Part shown: in pieces, positions 18,947-27,658 of the stretch
Layout: every line of letters begins with the position of its first letter
Position numbering within the stretch: position 1 is the stretch's first letter
Source: an uncultured Pirellulaceae bacterium
GTDB taxonomy: Bacteria; Planctomycetota; Planctomycetia; Pirellulales; Pirellulaceae
DNA length: 64,000 bases
Direction of reading: 5' to 3'
Assembly (NCBI GenBank): GCA_938084685.1
Contig: CALKGE010000001.1
Location: forward strand, 930,001-994,000
The notes under the pieces: model-generated
Databases searched by the model: none
What the model saw: only the letters and a program-made list of their open reading frames with translations
What the model was told of the DNA's origin: nothing
Made by a program: the position numbers and the translations under genes

Positions 18947-19933
18947 ATGGCACCTCTGCCTGTTTATATGATTTCGATTGGCGATCCTGCAGGCGTCGGG
19001 CCGGAAGTTACGGTGAAAGCCTGCTGTCAGACGTCGCTACGTGCGCTGGGGCGTTGGGTGATTGTGGGGGAAGCCTGGCAGGTACTGGAACTTGCCGACC
19101 AGTTTGGCCTCCAGGTCGATCAAGTCATTCAATCGCTCGACGAGCTGGCAGAAGATAGTCAGGTCGCAGTGCTCGATGCAGGTCTGATCTCGAAAGAGGA
19201 GTTTGAACCGGGGCAGGTGAGCGCTGCCTGCGGACACGCTTCTATCAACTATGTGCGACAGGCTGCCGAGTATTGTATTGCTGGTAAAAGCAGAGCCATG
19301 GTCACCGGGCCGATCAGTAAAGAAGCGGTAGCTGCCTCGGGAATTGAAAACTTCTGCGGGCATACCGAGTACATTACGGAATTGTGCGGACTGGAAACCT
19401 GCCGCATGATGCTGTGGAATGAGACAGTATGCGTGATTCATGTGTCCACGCATTGCAGCCTATTGGATGCGGTGACCAAATTGGACCAGCAGCGGATACT
19501 TGAGACCATTGAAATCGGCCATCAGGCAATGGTCGATTTAGGATTTGAAGACCCACATCTCTGTATCTGTGGGCTCAATCCTCATGCTGGTGAAAATGGA
19601 ATGTTTGGCACCGAGGAGTTGGAGTTCATTATTCCCGCAGTGCAGCAGGCTCAGGCAATGGGTATTAACGTGACCGGACCCTACCCAGCAGATACGTTAT
19701 TTATGCAGGCTGTGCGAGGCAAGTGCGATATGGTTGTCGCGATGTACCATGATCAAGGCCATGTGCCCATGAAACTGTATGACTTTGAACATACGGTGAA
19801 CGTGACGCTGGGGCTACCTATTGTGCGCTGTAGTGTGGATCACGGAACAGCCTTTGATATTGCCGGGCAGGGAGTCGCTGACCCTGCCGATATGCAAACC
19901 GCCATGCGTCTGGCTGTGGACTTGACAGCGTGA
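18947..19933 (+). CDS. pdxA: PdxA-family 4-hydroxythreonine-4-phosphate dehydrogenase
   Basis: The 328-residue enzyme has the PdxA signature throughout: SIGDPAGVGPEVTVKA (8-23), GPISKEAV, NFCGHTEYITEL with a metal-binding His, NPHAGENGMFGTEE, GPYPADTLFM, and MYHDQGHVPMKLYDFEHTVNVTLGLP with the second metal His. PdxA oxidises 4-phosphohydroxy-L-threonine in pyridoxal-phosphate synthesis. A paralogous group (PdxA2) oxidises 4-phospho-threonate or -erythronate in sugar-acid catabolism. The 14-base gap to the DUF1080 gene and the LarA-like neighbour favour a catabolic role, but the DUF1537 kinase that usually goes with PdxA2 is absent. The biosynthetic reading therefore stays open. Confidence 0.85.
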   Translation: MAPLPVYMISIGDPAGVGPEVTVKACCQTSLRALGRWVIVGEAWQVLELADQFGLQVDQVIQSLDELAEDSQVAVLDAGLISKEEFEPGQVSAACGHASINYVRQAAEYCIAGKSRAMVTGPISKEAVAASGIENFCGHTEYITELCGLETCRMMLWNETVCVIHVSTHCSLLDAVTKLDQQRILETIEIGHQAMVDLGFEDPHLCICGLNPHAGENGMFGTEELEFIIPAVQQAQAMGINVTGPYPADTLFMQAVRGKCDMVVAMYHDQGHVPMKLYDFEHTVNVTLGLPIVRCSVDHGTAFDIAGQGVADPADMQTAMRLAVDLTA

Positions 19934-19961
19934 CGCCAGATAATCAAAACCTGAGCGGCAT

Positions 19962-20432
19962 TTAGTAGGTGAAGACCATCGTGTCACTACCCAGCTTGCT
20001 GAATAGCTTCGGTTTGTCAGTGACAAAGGCTTCTTCAATTATATCGTCAGCCGTGATGTCTAAATCTTTCATGCAGACCGGGCAAACATGCAATTCTGCT
20101 CCTCGTTCGTTCAAGGACTGAAGTTGTTCAATCAACGGAGCGTGATCCTGATACTTGTAGCTGGCATCGAATCCCGTGGTTGGCAGTGTCACTCCCTTTA
20201 CGTTGAAGAAAATCGCCACATCGTAACCTTCATCAAGACAGAACCCGGCAAACGTGAGTCCCATATTGACTGCCTGAGGATCTGCCAGGGGATCACTGGT
20301 GATACTAATGACAGCGACCTTTTTTTCACTGTCTGAAACAGTGGTCTGCCCAGATTGCTCGATCTCTTTTTGACAGCCGAAAACCATGGTGATCAGGAGA
20401 AGGACGAGGAGGTTTCTTACGCGGCGCGGCAT
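19962..20432 (-). CDS. DsrE-family lipoprotein
   Basis: The 156-residue product has a lipoprotein signal: a basic start (MPRRVRN), a hydrophobic stretch and a VFGC lipobox with Cys20. The mature part is a DsrE/DsrF-like alpha/beta domain (VAVISITSDPLADPQAVNMG, GYDVAIFFNVKGV). It ends with HVCPVCMKDLDITADDII, a CxxC at about 117-120 that matches the active cysteine position of the DsrE group. DsrE-like proteins carry sulfur or act as small redox proteins; a lipid-anchored form would work at the membrane surface. It is convergent with pdxA and there is no obvious partner gene. Confidence 0.78.
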   Translation of the reverse strand: MPRRVRNLLVLLLITMVFGCQKEIEQSGQTTVSDSEKKVAVISITSDPLADPQAVNMGLTFAGFCLDEGYDVAIFFNVKGVTLPTTGFDASYKYQDHAPLIEQLQSLNERGAELHVCPVCMKDLDITADDIIEEAFVTDKPKLFSKLGSDTMVFTY

Positions 20433-20507
20433 GGTGAGGTTTCCCTGGAAAGGTCGGAGCAGTTTGCGTCATCTATTTATAACGCAACACTTTACCAGGC
20501 ACCACTA

Positions 20508-20555
20508 CCAGCATGCTTCAGTTGCGCCCTGCCAGCATGCTTCAGTTGCGCTCTG
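20508..20555. repeat. Tandem duplication of a 24-bp unit
   Basis: CCAGCATGCTTCAGTTGCGC begins both 20508-20531 and 20532-20555. The two 24-base copies differ by one base (CCCTG versus CTCTG ends). They lie in the non-coding space between the DsrE lipoprotein and the desaturase. Each copy contains the GCATGC palindrome. Its role is unknown; it may be a simple slippage duplication. Confidence 0.8.
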
Positions 20556-20636
20556 GTAGCTCGGCACAGTCAGGGCGCGGTACTGGACGGAGCGAGCGAA
20601 ATGCTGAAACCGGCCTGGGATGCTGGGTGATTAGAA

Positions 20637-20705
20637 TTAGCTGTTGTTGGCCCAGGCGGAATAAGCAAGAGCACAAATGATCAAAAACAAAAAGAGAAAT
20701 AGCAT
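20637..20705 (-). CDS. Candidate 22-residue hydrophobic microprotein
   Basis: Read on the minus strand, an ATG at 20705 opens a frame of 22 codons to a TAA at 20637. The peptide is Met-Leu followed by a run of Phe/Leu/Ile, then Cys-Ala-Leu-Ala-Tyr and a polar end (Ala-Trp-Ala-Asn-Asn-Ser), so it reads as one short membrane helix with a polar C-terminus. GAGG lies eight bases before the ATG, which is correct spacing. It is too small for statistics, and no homologue can be named from memory. The composition and the ribosome-binding site make it better than a random frame. The space from 20706 to 21084 otherwise shows no gene and should hold the promoters of this frame and of the desaturase. Confidence 0.4.
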   Translation of the reverse strand: MLFLFLFLIICALAYSAWANNS

Positions 20706-20888
20706 GATCGGTGCCTCAAAAAAATACGCGCGTTGATTTTACCACTCGATTGTGTCGCTGAGCAATCAAATGAGGAAACAAAAACGATGGCAAGTCGATC
20801 CAGGGTGATTTGAAATGGGGGGCTAAACGAGCGTGTTCCAGAGAGGTACCCAGGGGAATTGGCAGTTGTCAGCCGGAAAAATGATCAG

Positions 20889-20912
20889 TTTTGCAAATCA
20901 AGTGTTTTGCAA
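20889..20912. repeat. Paired TTTTGCAA direct repeat
   Basis: TTTTGCAA occurs at 20889-20896 and again at 20905-20912, 16 bases apart centre to centre and about 175 bases upstream of the desaturase start. Spacing near one and a half helical turns could suit a regulator, but chance is not excluded in AT-rich intergenic DNA. Confidence 0.3.
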
Positions 20913-21084
20913 TATTCCTGAGATTGCTGGCAGGTTGGGGTTTGTCTTTTGCTGGATTGTCATTATCTTTTAGTTTTACTGAAATCTTAGCGGAGGTTCG
21001 AAATCCTAATCGGAATTCGGCGATCAGCCTGCGTTACGTATCGAATTCCTCCCACCAGCCGGTTCTTACGGCGCATAAACATCC

Positions 21085-22041
21085 ATGTCTGACGTTACTG
21101 ACGCAACCGAATTACAGAGTGACAGTTCCAGAACAGAAGTTGACTGGGTACGCTGTATTCCGTTTTATATTCTTCAAGTGAGTGCGTTGAGTGTATTCTT
21201 TGTTGAATTCAGTTGGATGGCAGTCATCATGACGTTGGTGATGTTTTATCCACGAATGTTCGGCCTGACTGGGTTCTACCATCGTTACTTTGCTCACAGA
21301 GCTTATAAAACTTCACGTTGGTTTCAGTTTGTGGGAGCAGTTTTGGGGGGAGCCGCCATTCAGCGGGGCGCTCTCTGGTGGGCTTCACATCATCGTGACC
21401 ATCATCGCTTTAGTGACACGGACAAAGATATTCACAGTCCTAAAAAGACCGGCTTTTTGTACAGTCACATGGGGTGGTTCATGACGAAAGAGAACTACAA
21501 GTTCAAGTCGGACAGGATTCAGGATTTTACGAAATACCCCGAGTTAGTTTTTATCAACAAGCACGATGTGTTAATTCCTGTGCTCTTCTTTATTCTCTGT
21601 TTTGGTGTCGGCCATTTCTGGAATGGGGTGATGGGAATTGAAGAAGGATCGACCTGGGCAATGAGCGGCTGGCAATTGGTTGCTTATTCGTTCTGCCTGG
21701 GGACGGTGGTTCTTCACCATTGCACTTTCTTTGTCAATTCACTGGCCCATATATGGGGTGCTCGGCCCTACAAAACAACTGACACCAGCCGCAACAATTT
21801 GTTGATTGCCCTGCTGACGATGGGGGAAGGGTGGCATAATAATCATCATCATTTCCAGTCTTCAGCCCGAAATGGGTTTCGGTGGTATCAGATTGATATG
21901 ACCTACATGGTTCTTAAGTTCCTGTCTCTGGTAGGAATCGTCTGGGACCTGAAACCGGTGCCCAAACATGTGGTGCACAGGACAGCGGATGCCGAAGCGG
22001 ATCAGGCAAAGCAGGAAACGGAAACCGTCACGGCTGTGTAG
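21085..22041 (+). CDS. Acyl-CoA desaturase (membrane di-iron)
   Basis: The 318-residue integral membrane protein contains the three histidine boxes of delta-9-type fatty-acid desaturases: HRYFAH (about 67-72), HHRDHH (about 107-112) and HNNHHH (about 252-257). An additional H..H in VLHHCTFFVNSLAH also fits the family. These bind a di-iron centre that inserts a double bond into saturated acyl chains using oxygen. Hydrophobic helix pairs flank the boxes. It would adjust membrane fluidity. The first 20 residues are polar and the start ATG at 21085 is the first in frame with good protein context. It converges with the HEAT-repeat gene, and their ends overlap by 14 bases. Confidence 0.92.
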   Translation: MSDVTDATELQSDSSRTEVDWVRCIPFYILQVSALSVFFVEFSWMAVIMTLVMFYPRMFGLTGFYHRYFAHRAYKTSRWFQFVGAVLGGAAIQRGALWWASHHRDHHRFSDTDKDIHSPKKTGFLYSHMGWFMTKENYKFKSDRIQDFTKYPELVFINKHDVLIPVLFFILCFGVGHFWNGVMGIEEGSTWAMSGWQLVAYSFCLGTVVLHHCTFFVNSLAHIWGARPYKTTDTSRNNLLIALLTMGEGWHNNHHHFQSSARNGFRWYQIDMTYMVLKFLSLVGIVWDLKPVPKHVVHRTADAEADQAKQETETVTAV

Positions 22042-22810
22042 CTTTTGATTTCTGAATATCGGCCAGCGTCCGTTTGAGAAAGTAATTTCCCCGGATTCGA
22101 GGATTCTTGCTGAGAACTTCGGCGATTTCAGATTCAATCGGGGCAGCCTGAACACCCATTTCACCTACGAGTCGTGTAACGATTCGGTTGATGAGCCGAT
22201 CAGGTGACTCAAGCAACGCGGCCAGCGTAGTGGCAATAATCGGGTCTTCATAACATTCCCAGATGGCGTGAGCACATTCTGCTCGGACGGCAGGACTGCC
22301 CGCTTCCAGCCAGTGGTAGAGCCGTTCATTGCGTTTTGAAGAATTCATCTGTTCCAGAGCACGGATGGCATTGAGTTGCCACTCTTCATGACCGCTATCA
22401 AGCACTTCGTTGAGCGGAGCGATACTGCTTCTTCCGATGCCACGAAAGGCGAGATAGACCGGCGCTCGGCTCATCTTGAGGATGTCAATAAGCAACGGGA
22501 TATGGGGCTCTGACCGTTTACCAAAATTGCCGATCGACTGGTAAAGATCGTAGGAATACACAAATCGATTGGGAGCGGTTCTGAGTTTGTCGATCAGAAT
22601 GGGTAGAAGTTCATCATGCGGAACGCCATCCCGCGCGAAATGAGCCAACGCCAACCGCTGTCGGTATTTGCTTGGATGATTCAGCTCTGCTTCCCATTGC
22701 TCCTGTGTCAACCATAGATAGTCAATGCCATGGACAGGTGTTAACAGCATGGTACAGAAAGCCAGCCAGACGAGTGCCGACAACGTATTTGGTGCATTGC
22801 GGAATCTCAT
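22028..22810 (-). CDS. Secreted HEAT-repeat protein, function unknown
   Basis: A TTG at 22828 is in frame, but the ATG at 22810 gives a normal signal peptide (MRFRNAPNTLSALVWLAFCT... ending TPVHG), so 22810 is preferred, giving 260 residues. The mature part is helical with repeated pairs (NAIRALEQMNSSKRNERLYHWL, AVRAECAHAIWECYEDPIIATTLAALL, RLINRIVTRLVGEMGVQAAPIESEI) typical of HEAT-like scaffolds. No catalytic motif is seen. The start codon lies in one arm of a perfect inverted repeat. No good Shine-Dalgarno sequence precedes it. It lies 117 bases downstream of the FAH-family gene on the same strand. Confidence 0.65.
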   Translation of the reverse strand: MRFRNAPNTLSALVWLAFCTMLLTPVHGIDYLWLTQEQWEAELNHPSKYRQRLALAHFARDGVPHDELLPILIDKLRTAPNRFVYSYDLYQSIGNFGKRSEPHIPLLIDILKMSRAPVYLAFRGIGRSSIAPLNEVLDSGHEEWQLNAIRALEQMNSSKRNERLYHWLEAGSPAVRAECAHAIWECYEDPIIATTLAALLESPDRLINRIVTRLVGEMGVQAAPIESEIAEVLSKNPRIRGNYFLKRTLADIQKSKATQP

Positions 22811-22838
22811 GGGTGTATTATGCGCCAATGAGATTCCG
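22800..22838 (-). promoter_or_regulatory. Perfect inverted repeat spanning start codon
   Basis: CGGAATCTCAT (22800-22810) and ATGAGATTCCG (22828-22838) are exact reverse complements separated by 17 bases. In the minus-strand transcript the start ATG of the HEAT-repeat gene lies inside the 3' arm of this hairpin. This could hide the start codon or be a protein-binding operator. Confidence 0.55.
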
Positions 22839-22927
22839 AATGGAAATGAATTCAGTCGGTTACAGCACTTGCCCGACTATCGGCGAGTGAAATTCCCTGG
22901 GCCATCCCCGGAAATCAGACTCAATAC

Positions 22928-23731
22928 TTATGCTTCGTTAACGACCGGATTAGTCAGTTGACCAATCCGTTCAATTTCGATTGTCACTTCGTCGCCGTCA
23001 CGAAGGAATCTCGGTGGATCCTGAGCAAACCCAACGCCGTGTGGAGTTCCGGTGAGAATAACCGTACCTGGTTCCAGCACAGAACTTCCACTCAGAAATT
23101 CGATGAGAGTTGGTACATCGAAGATCATGTCATTGGTATTCCAATCCTGCATGACATCTCCATTAAGAATAGTTTTGATGCCCAACGCATTGGGATTGGT
23201 GATTTCATCGGCGGTGACAATTACTGGCCCTAATGGACAGAAGGTGTCGAATGTCTTTCCACGGCACCACTGGCTACCTCCCCATTTGCTTTGCCAATCA
23301 CGGGCACTTACGTCATTGGCACAGGTGTAACCAAGAACATAATCCAATGCCTCTTCTTTGGAAACGTTTTTCGCTCGTTTACCAATAATAACGGCCAGCT
23401 CACATTCGTAGTCCACCATCGTGCTGGCAAGATGAGTGGGAATTTCAATGTTGTCATCAGGATTTTGGAGTGTGCTTGGCATTTTCATAAAGACAACCGG
23501 GTGTTCCGGCATATCCGAACCACCTTCTTCGGCGTGCTTTTTGTAGTTCAGGCCGATACAGACGATGGATTTGGGGACAATCGGTGCCAGTAGCTTTTTG
23601 ACCGTGGCCGTTTCACCACTATCGGTAGGTCCATCAAACGGGCAGCCTTCCAGATAGGTAACGGTACCGTCGTCATGTTGGATACCGTATTTTGTTTCGT
23701 CTGTATCGTTGATAAATCGTACGAGTTTCAT
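22928..23731 (-). CDS. Fumarylacetoacetate hydrolase-family protein
   Basis: An ATG at 23788 is also in frame, but the family normally begins MKLVRFIN, which is the ATG at 23731, preceded by a GAG-rich site. This gives 267 residues. The C-terminal FAH domain is clear: [14 protein letters not shown] (about 57-70), [18 protein letters not shown] with the metal-binding Glu residues (about 110-127), [24 protein letters not shown] and [10 protein letters not shown]. Relatives are hydrolases, isomerases or decarboxylases of 2-oxo acids with a C-C bond to break; specificity is not readable. The gene lies 117 bases after the DUF1501 gene on the same strand and could share its transcript or stand alone. 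Confidence 0.85.
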   Translation of the reverse strand: MKLVRFINDTDETKYGIQHDDGTVTYLEGCPFDGPTDSGETATVKKLLAPIVPKSIVCIGLNYKKHAEEGGSDMPEHPVVFMKMPSTLQNPDDNIEIPTHLASTMVDYECELAVIIGKRAKNVSKEEALDYVLGYTCANDVSARDWQSKWGGSQWCRGKTFDTFCPLGPVIVTADEITNPNALGIKTILNGDVMQDWNTNDMIFDVPTLIEFLSGSSVLEPGTVILTGTPHGVGFAQDPPRFLRDGDEVTIEIERIGQLTNPVVNEA

Positions 23732-23848
23732 TCGTTCAGTCTCTGTCTTCAGGTCTGTATCAAGCTCGGCCACAACGTGGACCGGCATTTTTATGCTTAG
23801 GGTATTAGCTTATTTATACTGGAAAGATTTGTGAGTGGGGGAAGAGGG

Positions 23849-25321
23849 CTAGCTAAGAATATCACTAACAATCTTTCCATGCACATCGGTCAAGCGGAAG
23901 TCACGACCCTGGTATGGGTAGGTGAACTGCTCATGGTCGATACCCATCAGGTGTAATAATGTGGCGTGCAGGTCATGGACGTGTACACCGTTTTCCGCAA
24001 CGTTCACGCTGTAGTCATCCGATTTTCCATAGGTGATGCCACCTCGGATGCCTCCGCCGGCCAGCCAGACCGACATCACACTCGGATGATGATCACGACC
24101 ATACTTTTCTTTTTGGAGTGTCCCCTGTGAATAGATGGTTCGGCCAAATTCACCGCCCCAGACAATGATCGAGTCCTCAAATAATCCTCGTTGTTTGAGG
24201 TCTTTGATCAGGGCTGCCGATGGAGTATCGGTATCACGACATTGCCCCCGCATGGCACCCGGGAGGTTGCCGTGATGATCCCAACCCTGATGAAACAACT
24301 GGATAAAGCGGACTCCACTTTCAGCCAGCCGTCGAGCGATCAGGCAATTGTAGCCGTATGTGCCAGGCTTCAACGCATCCTTGCCGTACATGTCCAGCAC
24401 GTGTTGTGGTTCGTCACTCAAGTCCAGCAATTTCGGAATGGACATTTGCATACGATATGCCAGTTCGTACTGTGCAATGCGAGTTTCAATGTCCGGATTT
24501 CCCGTTGCTCCCAATTGCAGTTCGTTAAGCTTCTTCAGATGATCCAGCATCGTTCTCCGTGTGGCGTCATCGACACCACCGGGGTTGTTTATGTCCAGAA
24601 CGGGGTCGCCCTGATTACGGAATTTGACTCCCTGAAACCGGCTTGGTAAGAATCCACTTCCCCAAAGACGGTCATAAAGTGGCTGGCCTCCTGGCTTCCC
24701 GGTACCCCGGGAACTCATCGCCACGAATGCTGGTAGATTGGCATTCATGCTTCCCAGTCCGTAGCCGAGCCAGGAACCGATACTGGGACGGCCAGGAATC
24801 TGTGCACCAGACTGCATCAGCGTTGCAGCCGGGTCGTGATTGATGGCATCGGTATGAAACGAATTAATGATGCAGAGGTCATCCGCAACTTCGCTCAGGT
24901 GAGGTAATGTCTCAGGTAGCCAGGTTCCACTCTCACCATGCTGGGCAAATTTGAAAATGGAAGGAGCAACTGGGAAGGAGGCCTGAGCGTTGCTCATGGT
25001 CGTTTTGCGATCGTCCGGGTAAACGCTTTTGGGAACTTCTTCACCAAATCGCTCCGCCAGTTGCGGTTTGTAATCGTACAGATCCATCTGTGCCGGACCA
25101 CCGGACTGAAACAGATAGATGATCCGTTTGGCTTTGGGTTTGTGGTGTGGCAGCGTCTTGATTCCGCCGATGACGTCCGATTGACTGCGCCGCGCTGTTG
25201 CTTCCTGACTCAGCAGCGAGGCCAGTCCAAGTCCACCAAGGCTGGTACTCAGACGATTCAGGAAATACCGGCGGTGATGCAGGTTTCGTATGTTCTGGGA
25301 TGCTGCAAGTCTGTGAGTCAT
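23849..25321 (-). CDS. DUF1501 Tat-exported protein
   Basis: The 490-residue protein carries a twin-arginine signal (HHRRYFLNRLSTSLGGLGLASLL). DUF1501 follows, a relative of the alkaline phosphatase/sulfatase superfamily. Visible hallmarks are RIIYLFQSGGPAQMDLYDYKP, GTWLPETLPHLSEVADDLCIINSFHTDAINHDPA, GRPSIGSWLGYGLGS, FIQLFHQGWDHHGNLP, SIIVWGGEFGRT, GRDHHPSVMSVWLAGGGIRGG and the closing VHDLHATLLHLMGID. The metal-ligand-like Asp/His residues are kept. The substrate is not known for any close relative. Its ATG overlaps the stop of the upstream PSCyt1-DUF1553 gene by one base (TAATG), so the two are translationally coupled and probably form one functional unit in the periplasm. Confidence 0.9.
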   Translation of the reverse strand: MTHRLAASQNIRNLHHRRYFLNRLSTSLGGLGLASLLSQEATARRSQSDVIGGIKTLPHHKPKAKRIIYLFQSGGPAQMDLYDYKPQLAERFGEEVPKSVYPDDRKTTMSNAQASFPVAPSIFKFAQHGESGTWLPETLPHLSEVADDLCIINSFHTDAINHDPAATLMQSGAQIPGRPSIGSWLGYGLGSMNANLPAFVAMSSRGTGKPGGQPLYDRLWGSGFLPSRFQGVKFRNQGDPVLDINNPGGVDDATRRTMLDHLKKLNELQLGATGNPDIETRIAQYELAYRMQMSIPKLLDLSDEPQHVLDMYGKDALKPGTYGYNCLIARRLAESGVRFIQLFHQGWDHHGNLPGAMRGQCRDTDTPSAALIKDLKQRGLFEDSIIVWGGEFGRTIYSQGTLQKEKYGRDHHPSVMSVWLAGGGIRGGITYGKSDDYSVNVAENGVHVHDLHATLLHLMGIDHEQFTYPYQGRDFRLTDVHGKIVSDILS

Positions 25322-27642
25322 TACTTTACGATAGCCTCATCCAGGTTGAAGATTGTGGAAGCTACCATTGTGTAGGCCGCCAACTGGGGCGCATTCAATT
25401 CCTGAGTAGCCGGTGATTCGCCAACAGAGATCAAGGCGTTGGCTTCTTCAGGATTTTTTGTATACCGTTGCTGAAATACTTTCAGTGAATCCGTCAGGAT
25501 TTGCATTTCCCTGTCAGTGGGAAGTCGCGTCAGCACCGTTTGAAATGCAAACCTGATTCTGGCCTCGTCCGAGTCGCCACCGGATTGGAGTGCCTGTTGC
25601 GCAAGGTTGCGAGCACTTTCGACAAAAATCTTGTTGTTAAGCAGCGTCAGTGCCTGCAGTGGCGTGTTGGTTTGTTCGGTACGTACAACACAAACTTCCC
25701 GGGCAGCGGCATTGAAATTCATCATGGTCGGTGGCGGAATGGTTCTCCGCCAATACGTGTAAAGGCTACGTCGATAAAGACTGGCTCCGGTATCCTGCTT
25801 GTACGAATTGTTGGAGATGGATCTCCAAATTCGAGGTGGCATGTAAGGTCTGACCGAAGGTCCACCGATGGCAGATACATACAGGCCACTGGCGACCAGT
25901 GCCTGATCCCGCAGAGCGAAGCCGGAAAGTCTGACTCTGGGACCGCGAGCAAGCAGCGTGTTTTCCGGATCACGCTCGATCAACTCCTGGCTGACAGCCG
26001 ACGACTGTTGATAGGTGGCACTTAACAGGATCTGCTTCATCAGGGCTTTGGTGTTCCAGCCTGACTGAATGAACTGTCCGGCCAGATAGTCCAGTAGAGC
26101 AGGGTGGGAGGGCAAGCTTCCCTGGGCGCCCAGGTTTTCGGCTGATTCGACAATGCCGCGACCAAAGACCTGCTGCCAGAAACGATTGACAGCGACTCGA
26201 GCTGTTAACGGGTGATCAGGGTGTGTGAGCCACTTGGCCAGTTCATAGCGAGTTTTGGGTTGAAGTTCTGGACTGAAATCTAACGCCGCTGGGACAGCGG
26301 GATACACCTGTTGTGATTTATCAGCCAGGTTGTATTGTCCCCGGTTGAGGACGAAGGTGTCCCGAGGACTTTCCAGATCGTGCATGACCATGAGTGTCGT
26401 TGCCGCACCCGGTTGCGGTCGTTTCAAACCATTGCCTGCTTCCTTTCTGGCATTGCTCAACTTGAGTGGCTCAGGAGCAACCGGTTTGTTGACTTCTTCG
26501 GTAACCTTTGGCCACGATGCAGGTACTTCAATAAACGGCGGACTGTTGCCGTTGTTTGGACCAACGCCCCATTCGGCATTGTTATTGAAGTATGCGAATA
26601 ACTGGTAATAATCCTTTTGGGACAGCGGATCATACTTGTGCTCGTGACAGCGGGCACAACTGACAGTAAGTCCCAGAAAGATGGTTCCAAAAGTATCTAC
26701 GCGATCCGCAACATTTTCGACGTGCCACTCTGCCGGGATGGATCCATCTTCCGAGTTAATACGGTGATTACGGCAAAAGGCGGTGGCGATTTGTGATTTA
26801 AGCGTGGCATCGGGTTTCTGATCACCGGCCAGCTGATCTACGATGAATTGGTCGTAGGGCATATTTTCATTGAATGCCATGATTACCCAGTCACGCCAAA
26901 CGTGATGATAGCGTGTCCGGTCGTTCTGGTAACCATCGGTGTCTGCATAGCGGGATGCTTCCAGCCAGTACAACGCCATGTGTTCACCGTAAGCTTCGGA
27001 AGCCAGTAACTGGTCGATATACTTTTCTATTGCTTGCGGAGTATCGTCGGCCTGGACTCGCCGAGCATCTTCCAGGGACGGAGGTAACCCGGTCAGATCG
27101 AAACTGATGCGGCGTATCAAGGCAGCTTTTTCGGCCTGAGGTGATGGTCGTAAACCTTCGGCGCGCAACCGGTTGAAGATGTAGTAGTCGATCGGATTAC
27201 GAGACCAGTGGTCTTGACGGTGGGGCTGAATGGTTTCTTTTCGAATGGGCAGGAAAGCCCAATGCTGCTGGAAATCAGCCCCTTCTTTTACCCAGTCAGC
27301 CAGAATCTGCTTTTGTTCTTCCGTCAGCGGTTTATTGTAATCCGGAGGCGGCATGACCAGGTCCGGGTCGCTCGAGTGAATACGGTTAAGCAACTCACTC
27401 TTTCTGATTTTCCCCGGCGTGATAACCTGCATGGCAGACTGGTATTCGTCGAGCCGTAAGTCTGCCTGGCGCGTGGTATTGTCCGGACCATGGCATTCAA
27501 AGCAGTGATTGGATAAGAGCGGACGTATCTCTTTGTTGAAGTCTACCGCATGCAAAGAAGTGCCAATGCACGTCAGCAGAAAACTCGAACATGCAACGAC
27601 CGTGACTGACCGAAGCGCACAGCGAACAGATATCCTGGCCAT
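25321..27642 (-). CDS. PSCyt1-DUF1549-DUF1553 cytochrome protein
   Basis: The ATG at 27642 is preferred over a TTG at 27654 because GGAG sits before it, giving 773 residues. A signal peptide (ends SLHA) is followed by the planctomycete cytochrome segment with heme site C47-FEC-H51 ([11 protein letters not shown]). Then come DUF1549 (about 145-350), holding a second CxxCH (CARCH, about 329-333, in [12 protein letters not shown]), and DUF1553 (about 480-740: [43 protein letters not shown]). PSCyt1 is thought to bind heme c covalently; export is through Sec. No enzyme activity has been assigned to these families. It is the middle gene of a three-gene operon: 16 bases after DUF1552 and overlapping DUF1501 by one base. 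Confidence 0.9.
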   Translation of the reverse strand: MARISVRCALRSVTVVACSSFLLTCIGTSLHAVDFNKEIRPLLSNHCFECHGPDNTTRQADLRLDEYQSAMQVITPGKIRKSELLNRIHSSDPDLVMPPPDYNKPLTEEQKQILADWVKEGADFQQHWAFLPIRKETIQPHRQDHWSRNPIDYYIFNRLRAEGLRPSPQAEKAALIRRISFDLTGLPPSLEDARRVQADDTPQAIEKYIDQLLASEAYGEHMALYWLEASRYADTDGYQNDRTRYHHVWRDWVIMAFNENMPYDQFIVDQLAGDQKPDATLKSQIATAFCRNHRINSEDGSIPAEWHVENVADRVDTFGTIFLGLTVSCARCHEHKYDPLSQKDYYQLFAYFNNNAEWGVGPNNGNSPPFIEVPASWPKVTEEVNKPVAPEPLKLSNARKEAGNGLKRPQPGAATTLMVMHDLESPRDTFVLNRGQYNLADKSQQVYPAVPAALDFSPELQPKTRYELAKWLTHPDHPLTARVAVNRFWQQVFGRGIVESAENLGAQGSLPSHPALLDYLAGQFIQSGWNTKALMKQILLSATYQQSSAVSQELIERDPENTLLARGPRVRLSGFALRDQALVASGLYVSAIGGPSVRPYMPPRIWRSISNNSYKQDTGASLYRRSLYTYWRRTIPPPTMMNFNAAAREVCVVRTEQTNTPLQALTLLNNKIFVESARNLAQQALQSGGDSDEARIRFAFQTVLTRLPTDREMQILTDSLKVFQQRYTKNPEEANALISVGESPATQELNAPQLAAYTMVASTIFNLDEAIVK

Positions 27643-27658
27643 GGAGGGCTCCAACTGA

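Noticed and set aside
20355..20630. 91-codon frame over the tandem repeat
   Set aside because: It overlaps the DsrE lipoprotein on the other strand and repeats a segment only because of the 24-bp duplication.
20891..21181. 96-codon frame into the desaturase start
   Set aside because: It overlaps the desaturase in another frame and has no supporting ribosome-binding site or family motif.
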